From positions 1-11,235 of the forward strand of contig CAYQDF010000103.1 of NCBI GenBank assembly GCA_964416175.1: a stretch of DNA of 11,235 bases, in the 5' to 3' direction. Source of the DNA: CAYQDF01 sp964416175. GTDB lineage: Bacteria > Chloroflexota > Anaerolineae > Anaerolineales > UBA4823. This document shows positions 6,922-11,235 of the stretch, piece after piece. The notes under the pieces are model-generated. The model did no database searches. It saw only the letters and a list, made by a program, of their open reading frames with translations, and was not told the DNA's origin. Numbering within the stretch: position 1 is the stretch's first letter; each line of letters starts with the position of its first letter. Position numbers and translations under genes: made by a program.

Positions 6922-9045
6922 ATGCGCAGTAACGAACCAGTCCTCCAGATCGAGAATCTGACCGTCGCTTACCGCCAGAATGGGACCTGGCTGGAAGCTG
7001 TGCGGGATGTCTCGCTCTCGGTTCACCCCGGCGAGACCTACGGCCTGGTTGGGGAGAGCGGCTCCGGGAAGACGACCCTCGCCCTGGCGGTCATGCGCTA
7101 CCTGGGTGATAACGGTACCATCCGCAGCGGCCAGGTGTTCTTATCCGGCCGGGACTTACTTGCTCTCAGCATGGCCGAGATGCGCCAGGTCTGGGGGAAG
7201 CAGATCGCTCTCGTCCCGCAAAACCCGGCATCGGCTTTGAATCCCGCGATGCGCGCCGGTGAACAGCTGGCTGAATCCCTCCGCCACCACCTCGGCCTGG
7301 ATCGCGCGGTTGCCAACAGCCTGGCGATCGAGTGGTTCGAACGAGTGGGGTTGGCGGACCCGGCGCGGGTCGCCGGCAGCTACCCCCACCAGATCAGCGG
7401 CGGCATGCAGCAGCGCGTCTTGATCGCCCTCGCCCTGAGCACCGATCCCCGCCTGTTGATCCTCGACGAGCCGACGACGAACCTCGACGTGACCACCCAG
7501 GCGGTGATCCTCGAGCGGGTCAGGGAGCTCATCCTGGGCCAGAACACGGCAGTCCTTTATGTCACCCACAACCTGGGCGTTGTGGCGCAGGTCTGCGACC
7601 GGGTCGCCGTTCTCTATGCGGGTGAGCTTGTGGAGGAGGCCTCCACTGCGGATCTCTTCGCCCGTCCGCTCCATCCCTACACCGCCGGGCTGATCGACAG
7701 CGTGCCGCGCCTGGGAGAGTCGAAGGGCCTCGTCCGGCTCCAGAGCATCCAGGGCTCCATCCCGCCAATGGGCGACCTGCCCACCGGGTGCGTGTTCCGC
7801 ACGCGCTGTCCGCTGGCGGTGGAGATCTGCGAAACTCATCCTCCCCTCTTTTCGACGGGCGCTTTCCAGAAATCCCGCTGCCACCGGTGGGAAGAGATCC
7901 GGTCTGGAGCCGCTGACCCCCGCCAGGGAGATCAACCAGGTCCGCTTGGACCAAAATCAATTCGTCGTTCTGCTGCCTCCCCCGCAGGTCCTCCGGAAGG
8001 CAGCCCGGCGAAGAAGCGTGTGAACCTCCGGATTGAATCGCTCGACGTCCATTTTCCCATCCGGAGGCCCCTCATCGACGTCATCCGGAAATCCCCTCCG
8101 AAGATGGTTCGCGCGGTCAACCGGGTGGACCTGGAGATCTCTCCGGGAGAGACCCTTGGCCTGGTCGGCGAAAGCGGCAGCGGCAAGACAACCCTGGCGC
8201 GCGCGGTCATGGGACTGGTGCCCCGGACCGGCGGGGAGATCGAGCTGCTCTCCGCGCCCCTCCCCGAGCACCTCTCCCAGCGCGACCTGGCGACTCTGCG
8301 CCGGCTCCAGATGGTTTTCCAGAATCCCGACCAGGCATTCAACCCTTACATCACCATCGGAGAAGCCTTGGGCCGGGCGCTCATCCGCCTGCTCGGGATC
8401 GAGCGCTCTCAAGTCCAGTCGCGCGTCGCCAGGCTACTGGAAGCCGTTCGACTGAACGCGGAGTACGCCAGCCGCTACCCGGGCCAGCTCAGCGGAGGCG
8501 AGTTGCAGCGTGTTGCGATCGCCCGGGCCTTCGCCGCCAACCCGGAACTCGTGATCTGCGACGAACCTGTCTCTGCCCTGGATGTGTCCGTCCAGGCCGC
8601 CATCCTCAACCTGATCCACGACCTCCAGCATCAGCACGGGAACAGCCTCCTGTTCATTTCCCACGACCTGGCCGTGGTCGGATACCTGGCCGACGTTATC
8701 GCTGTGGTCTACCTCGGCCACCTCATGGAAGCTGCGCCGGCGACCGAGTTGTTCGAGCCCCCGCATCACCCCTACACGGAAGCCCTGCTCTCGGCGATCC
8801 CAGACATCGATCCCTCCCGGAGAGGCAAGCCGATCCACCTGGCCGGCGACATCCCCCGCCCGACAGACATACCGACAGGGTGCCCGTTTCACACACGCTG
8901 TCCCCGCTTCCTCGGGAAGATCTGCGTCGAAGAGACCCCTCCCTGGCAGACCGTCCCGGGGACGAAGAAACGGATCTTCTGCCACATCCCGGTCTCTGAG
9001 CTGGCAGGGATGCAGTCGCACGCCGGGAGGAGACGGGCATCCTGA
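6922..9045 (+). CDS. Fused double ATPase of peptide ABC importer (DppD-DppF type)
   Basis: One 707-residue protein carries both nucleotide-binding domains of the importer. Domain 1 has Walker A GESGSGKTT (44-52), Q100, signature ISGGMQQR (158-165), Walker B ending D182-E183 and H216. Domain 2 has the same set: Walker A 416-424, Q467, LSGGELQR (523-530), D547-E548 and H581. Both ATP sites look intact. Each domain is followed by the oligopeptide-transporter C-terminal region with four cysteines: C290, C296, C303, C320 and C654, C660, C668, C687. In related proteins (such as DppD, and the fused OppD of Mycobacterium tuberculosis) these cysteines bind a [4Fe-4S] cluster. A Pro/Gly-rich linker (about 328-366) joins the halves. 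I chose ATG 6922, 10 bp after the permease stop; an in-frame ATG at 6877 would overlap the permease and adds residues unlike the family. No strong ribosome site is seen at either. Confidence 0.93.
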   Translation: MRSNEPVLQIENLTVAYRQNGTWLEAVRDVSLSVHPGETYGLVGESGSGKTTLALAVMRYLGDNGTIRSGQVFLSGRDLLALSMAEMRQVWGKQIALVPQNPASALNPAMRAGEQLAESLRHHLGLDRAVANSLAIEWFERVGLADPARVAGSYPHQISGGMQQRVLIALALSTDPRLLILDEPTTNLDVTTQAVILERVRELILGQNTAVLYVTHNLGVVAQVCDRVAVLYAGELVEEASTADLFARPLHPYTAGLIDSVPRLGESKGLVRLQSIQGSIPPMGDLPTGCVFRTRCPLAVEICETHPPLFSTGAFQKSRCHRWEEIRSGAADPRQGDQPGPLGPKSIRRSAASPAGPPEGSPAKKRVNLRIESLDVHFPIRRPLIDVIRKSPPKMVRAVNRVDLEISPGETLGLVGESGSGKTTLARAVMGLVPRTGGEIELLSAPLPEHLSQRDLATLRRLQMVFQNPDQAFNPYITIGEALGRALIRLLGIERSQVQSRVARLLEAVRLNAEYASRYPGQLSGGELQRVAIARAFAANPELVICDEPVSALDVSVQAAILNLIHDLQHQHGNSLLFISHDLAVVGYLADVIAVVYLGHLMEAAPATELFEPPHHPYTEALLSAIPDIDPSRRGKPIHLAGDIPRPTDIPTGCPFHTRCPRFLGKICVEETPPWQTVPGTKKRIFCHIPVSELAGMQSHAGRRRAS

Positions 9046-9055
9046 GCGGAGCGCC

Positions 9056-9103
9056 GTGAAGGCGAAGGATGCCTCTTCACTTCTAAAAGGATGCCGTCCT
9101 CTT
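9056..9103 (+). repeat. Intercistronic hairpins before the DppB-type gene
   Basis: Two possible RNA hairpins fill most of the 56-bp gap. The first pairs GTGAA (9056-9060) with TTCAC (9076-9080), plus GGC (9061-9063) with GCC (9071-9073). The second pairs AAAAGGA (9085-9091) with TCCTCTT (9097-9103), with one mismatch, and would cover both the ribosome binding site and the TTG start of the next gene. There is no T-run, so these are not terminators. Confidence 0.4.
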
Positions 9104-10061
9104 GTTCCGCTACCTGATCCGCCGTTTGGGCTTTCTCCTGCTGACAGTCATCCTCACCTCTTTGATGATCTTCCTGGTGACGCAGTGGCTCCCCGGCGAC
9201 GTGTGCCGGGTCATCCTGGGACGCGAGGTGGGCGAGGCAGCGCTGCAATCCTGCCGCCGCGAACTGGGGCTGGACCGGCCGCTCCCAGTCCAATACGTCG
9301 TCTGGTTGACGGATTTCCTGAGAGGAGATTGGGGGACTTCATTCAGCACCCACCAGCCGATATTTCCGATTGTTTTCGAGCGCCTGGGAAATTCCATGCT
9401 GCTGACCGCCCTCACCCTGGCCATCTCAGTCCCAGCGGCCGTTGGTCTCGGAGTGGCAGCCGGGCTCAACGCGAACAAGCCGGTCGATGGAGTGATCAGC
9501 GTCGCTTCCCTGGCCGTCGTTGGGCTGCCGGAATTCGTAACCGGGTTAGTCTTGATCCAGGTATTTTCCTTCAGCCTGCGGGAGCTTGGCCTGCCGAGCC
9601 TGCCCGCCAGCTCCTCGATACCTGCAGATGCCCCCTTATCTCAGATCCTGCCGGTGCTGGCGCTGCCGGCCATGACCGCCTCGCTGGTCCTGCTGGCGTA
9701 CATCGCCCGGCTTACCCGCGCTGGCGTGGTGGAGGAGTTGAAACAGCCCTACGTGCGCACAGCCGAATTGAAAGGCCTGCCACGCCGGACAGTGGTGGTG
9801 AAGCACGTGTTAAGGAACGCCATGCTGCCCACCATCACGGTCATCGCGATCAGCTTCGGATGGCTGATCAGCGGCCTGGTGGTGATCGAGAACGTCTTCA
9901 ATTATCCCGGGCTCGGCCGGCTGATGTTGTTCGCCATCGACCGGCGCGACCTGCCCCTCCTGCAGGCTGTCAGCATGGTCGCCGTGCTCGGCTTCGCCCT
10001 GGCGAACCTGGCCGCAGACCTGCTCTATGCCGGCCTCAACCCGCGCATCCGCCTGGGATGA
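9102..10061 (+). CDS. ABC transporter permease, DppB/OppB type
   Basis: The second membrane subunit of the peptide importer, 319 residues, full length for the family, with about six membrane segments. The N-terminus (FRYLIRRLGFLLLTVILTS) is the classic DppB first helix. The region WLPGDVCRVILG, then LGLDRPLPVQYVVWL and RGDWGTS (about 29-80), is characteristic of the large periplasmic loop. The EAA-type coupling loop is at about residues 215-245 (PYVRTAELKGLPRRT, then HVLRNAMLP). The best start is TTG at 9102, with AAAAGG ending 11 nt upstream. The ATG at 9091 is in another frame and would encode only eight codons. It is the last gene of the importer operon, 56 bp after the ATPase, and stops 6 bp from the bacterioferritin stop on the other strand. 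Confidence 0.92.
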   Translation: MFRYLIRRLGFLLLTVILTSLMIFLVTQWLPGDVCRVILGREVGEAALQSCRRELGLDRPLPVQYVVWLTDFLRGDWGTSFSTHQPIFPIVFERLGNSMLLTALTLAISVPAAVGLGVAAGLNANKPVDGVISVASLAVVGLPEFVTGLVLIQVFSFSLRELGLPSLPASSSIPADAPLSQILPVLALPAMTASLVLLAYIARLTRAGVVEELKQPYVRTAELKGLPRRTVVVKHVLRNAMLPTITVIAISFGWLISGLVVIENVFNYPGLGRLMLFAIDRRDLPLLQAVSMVAVLGFALANLAADLLYAGLNPRIRLG

Positions 10062-10067
10062 TTTTTA

Positions 10068-10532
10068 TCAGACCTGGAGCGAGAGGTAGTTCTCCAGGCC
10101 CATCTGCTCGATCTGGGCGCGCTGCTTTTCGGCCCAATCGACGTGCCCCTCTTCCATTTTCAGGATCTCGGTCAGCAGATCGGCCGTCGCCTGGTCTTTC
10201 AGTTCGTGGGCCAGCTGGATGCCGTCGTTGTAAGCCTTAACCGCCATGACCTCGGCATCCTGATCGTTGCCGATGATCTCGACGGCCGACGTCCCGATCT
10301 TGATCGGGTTCAGTTTCGACACGACCGGCTCACCCTCCAGGAAGACGATGCGCTGGATCAACCACTCGGCGTGGTGCATCTCGTCAAAAGCCTGCTTCTC
10401 GACCGCCTCGTGCAGCTTGCCGTACCCCCAGTTCTCGCACAGTTCGGCGTGCACCATGTACTGGCTGATGGCGGTGAGCTCGTCCGCCAGCAGCTGGTTC
10501 AATACCTCGATGAGCTTTGGATCTCCTTTCAT
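10068..10532 (-). CDS. bfr: Bacterioferritin
   Basis: An iron-storage and detoxification protein that assembles into a 24-subunit shell, oxidising Fe(II) and storing it as a ferric mineral. It is 154 residues, a four-helix ferritin-like protein of normal length. All ferroxidase ligands sit at the positions known from E. coli Bfr: E18, E51, H54, E94, E127 and H130, with Y25 nearby. M52, the axial haem ligand at the subunit interface, is present, so haem binding is expected. The ATG at 10532 has AAGGAGAG about 6 nt upstream. It is a single gene, convergent with the importer operon and divergent from valS. No ferredoxin (Bfd) partner or Fur-box-like palindrome is seen nearby. Confidence in family and function is high. 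Confidence 0.95.
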   Translation of the reverse strand: MKGDPKLIEVLNQLLADELTAISQYMVHAELCENWGYGKLHEAVEKQAFDEMHHAEWLIQRIVFLEGEPVVSKLNPIKIGTSAVEIIGNDQDAEVMAVKAYNDGIQLAHELKDQATADLLTEILKMEEGHVDWAEKQRAQIEQMGLENYLSLQV

Positions 10533-10690
10533 GGCTGCTCTCCTTGATGGGAATTGGCTCCTGTGAAATTCTATCTTAAGTCCTGGTGTTGCTCATGTGA
10601 CAAACATCATAATACAGGAGTAGTTATATCACATGCGGAACCTTATCTCTCGGGAGAGTCTCTCAACCCGCCGGCCTAACCCGAAAATCG
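10533..10690. other. bfr upstream region
   Basis: This stretch between the bfr start and the valS promoter holds no gene that I can support. It should carry the bfr promoter on the minus strand, but I find no clean -35/-10 pair; TATTAT and TATGAT (around 10603-10616) and TAGAAT (around 10569-10574) on the minus strand are the best -10 candidates. It also contains a CATGTGA/TCACATG inverted repeat and a short CTCTC-GG-GAGAG palindrome (10647-10658). Confidence 0.4.
10594..10635. repeat. CATGTGA / TCACATG inverted repeat upstream of bfr
   Basis: Perfect 7-bp arms CATGTGA (10594-10600) and TCACATG (10629-10635) lie 28 bp apart, about 35 bp centre to centre. They flank the AT-rich part of the bfr upstream region where its promoter should be. 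Paired operator half-sites are possible, but there is no assignment to a known regulator and chance is not excluded. Confidence 0.3.
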
Positions 10691-10719
10691 TTGACTCTCG
10701 ACGGCGTTCTGAGTATAAT
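10691..10719 (+). promoter_or_regulatory. Sigma-70-type promoter for valS
   Basis: TTGACT (10691-10696) and TATAAT (10714-10719) are separated by an ideal 17 bp. Transcription would start near the purine at 10725-10726, just ahead of the T-box leader, giving a leader of about 330 nt before the valS ATG. This is the best promoter in the window. Confidence 0.8.
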
Positions 10720-10725
10720 TTGCAG

Positions 10726-11036
10726 ACAATTCTTCGAATAATCTGGCTCTCTCTGGGAGGAGTAGGTGTCGGAGGCGCTGACAGAGAAGGAGTGGCCGTT
10801 GGCTGAGAGCCCCCGCAGACGCCCCGCCCCGAACGTCGCCCAGAATGCCTGCCGAAGAAACCGGAGCAGCGATTTCCGGGAGTAGACCGGCACGGGAAGC
10901 CCGTTACAGCGAAGTCCCAATGTTGGTTGGGATGAGCTCCAAATAGGAGCAACGAGTGCGCCGCGCAGCGGCGAACCGAGGTGGTACCGCGGAAGGGTTG
11001 ACCCTTTCGTCCTCGTTTTGGACGAAGGGTTTTTTT
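10726..11036 (+). ncRNA. T-box riboswitch leader, valine-specific
   Basis: This cis-acting leader reads the charging state of tRNA-Val and controls valS transcription. The T-box consensus AGGTGGTACCGCGG lies at 10979-10992; its TGGT (10982-10985) would pair with the free ACCA end of uncharged tRNA-Val, whose discriminator base is A. The stem I base pairs TCTGGG (10752-10757) with CCCAGA (10839-10844). Just inside its 3' strand, GAAC is followed by GTC (10835-10837), a Val codon at the specifier position, matching the downstream gene. AGTAG (10761-10765) and CAGAGA (about 10775-10780) fit conserved stem I elements. Further hairpins are ACGGG/CCCGT (about 10891-10904), TCCCAA/TTGGGA (10915-10932), GCTCC/GGAGC and CGCCGC/GCGGCG. 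Known mechanism: uncharged tRNA stabilises the antiterminator and valS is read; otherwise the terminator forms. Start is the inferred transcription start. Confidence 0.93.
11001..11036 (+). terminator. Intrinsic terminator of the valS T-box
   Basis: ACCCTTTCGTCC (11001-11012) pairs with GGACGAAGGGT (11020-11030) with a single bulged T, around a TCGTTTT loop, followed by a run of seven T. Bases on the 5' side (CCTCG, 11011-11015) can instead pair with CGAGG next to the T-box (10977-10981), and CTCGTT with AACGAG (10951-10956), which gives the competing antiterminator-type pairings expected of a transcriptional T-box. Confidence 0.9.
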
Positions 11037-11055
11037 GTTTTATAAGGAGGCGATC

Positions 11056-11235
11056 ATGGCAAAGTTAGAAAACGCCCTGCCCAAGACCTACGATTTCCAC
11101 AGCATTGAACAGCGCGTCTACGAATGGTGGGAGCAGCGAGGATTTTTCAAGCCCTCTAACGACCCGAACAAACCTGGCTTCGATCCCTCCAGAGCGCCGT
11201 TCGTCATTTCGATCCCGCCGCCCAACGTTACCGGA
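11056..11235 (+). CDS. valS: Valyl-tRNA synthetase, N-terminal part cut by window edge
   Basis: The first 60 residues of the class I aminoacyl-tRNA synthetase that charges tRNA-Val; the full protein is usually 850-950 residues. The start MAKLENALPKTYDF and the segment IEQRVYEWWEQRGFF are typical of ValS, and the fragment ends in ISIPPPNVTG, the conserved stretch that leads into the HIGH ATP-binding motif. The ATG at 11056 has AAGGAGG five bases upstream. The valine T-box leader upstream, with a GUC specifier, confirms the amino acid independently. The frame is open to the right edge. Confidence 0.97.
   Translation, partial: MAKLENALPKTYDFHSIEQRVYEWWEQRGFFKPSNDPNKPGFDPSRAPFVISIPPPNVTG

Noticed and set aside
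7156..7935. 259-codon antisense frame inside the fused ATPase gene
   Set aside because: It lies wholly within conserved ATPase coding sequence and has no motif or start signal of its own.
7850..8030. Possible frameshift or stop joining two separate ATPase genes
   Set aside because: The frame is continuous through the linker at about residues 328-366, without a stop. There is no clear ribosome site plus start for a second gene, so a true fusion is the simpler reading.
10051..10080. Bidirectional terminator between the DppB-type gene and bfr
   Set aside because: The CCTGG copies here are direct, not inverted, and only a 4-bp TGAT/ATCA stem can be drawn, so there is no credible hairpin.
9056..10240. 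394-codon open frame on the plus strand overlapping the DppB-type gene and bfr
   Set aside because: The translation is Arg/Pro/Gly/Ala-rich without membrane or domain pattern, and it runs through two firmly identified genes. It is a GC-driven shadow frame.
10647..10658. CTCTC-GG-GAGAG palindrome as an RNA hairpin or terminator for bfr
   Set aside because: The two-base centre is too short for a stable loop with full arms, and there is no T-run. It is upstream of both flanking genes.
1..11235. CRISPR array, insertion sequence, phage or toxin-antitoxin system
   Set aside because: I saw no regularly spaced repeats, transposase motifs, terminal inverted repeats or small toxin/antitoxin pairs on reading both strands.

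Overview
The window is a GC-rich stretch of bacterial chromosome, densely packed with ordinary-looking genes. A T-box leader ahead of valS, AGGAGG-type ribosome binding sites, a lipobox-bearing solute-binding lipoprotein and the overall gene complement would fit a Gram-positive-like or deep-branching lineage. My best guess is Chloroflexota (Anaerolineae-like), but this is inference from general character and not from a marker gene. There are no signs of mobile elements, CRISPR arrays, tRNA or rRNA genes, or phage.

Layout. (1) 1-2933, minus strand: a tight four-gene unit read right to left. It holds a 60-residue one-TM protein, a 199-residue polytopic membrane protein, a Tat-type exported protein of the sulfatase/alkaline-phosphatase fold with Thr where true sulfatases have Cys/Ser, and an MFS transporter cut by the left edge. 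A perfect extended -10 element sits at its head. (2) 2987-4114, minus strand: an M24-family (Xaa-Pro dipeptidase-type) metallopeptidase with all five metal ligands. (3) 4115-4440: a divergent intergenic region with candidate promoters for both sides. (4) 4441-10061, plus strand: a complete peptide-type ABC importer in the order binding lipoprotein, DppC-type permease, one fused double ATPase carrying two four-cysteine C-terminal domains, and DppB-type permease. (5) 10068-10532, minus strand: a bacterioferritin, tail to tail with the importer and only 6 bp away. (6) 10691-11235, plus strand: a sigma-70-type promoter, a T-box riboswitch with a valine (GUC) specifier and UGGU acceptor-binding bases, its terminator, and the first 60 codons of valyl-tRNA synthetase.

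How they fit together. The importer and the divergently transcribed M24 peptidase make a plausible peptide uptake and degradation module. The valS leader senses uncharged tRNA-Val. The left operon looks like an envelope phosphoester or sulfate-ester enzyme with membrane partners; its substrate is unknown and it is the least explained part of the window. No clearly unprecedented system is visible. The most interesting points are the left operon, the fused double Fe-S-type ATPase with permuted gene order, and the well-resolved valS T-box.
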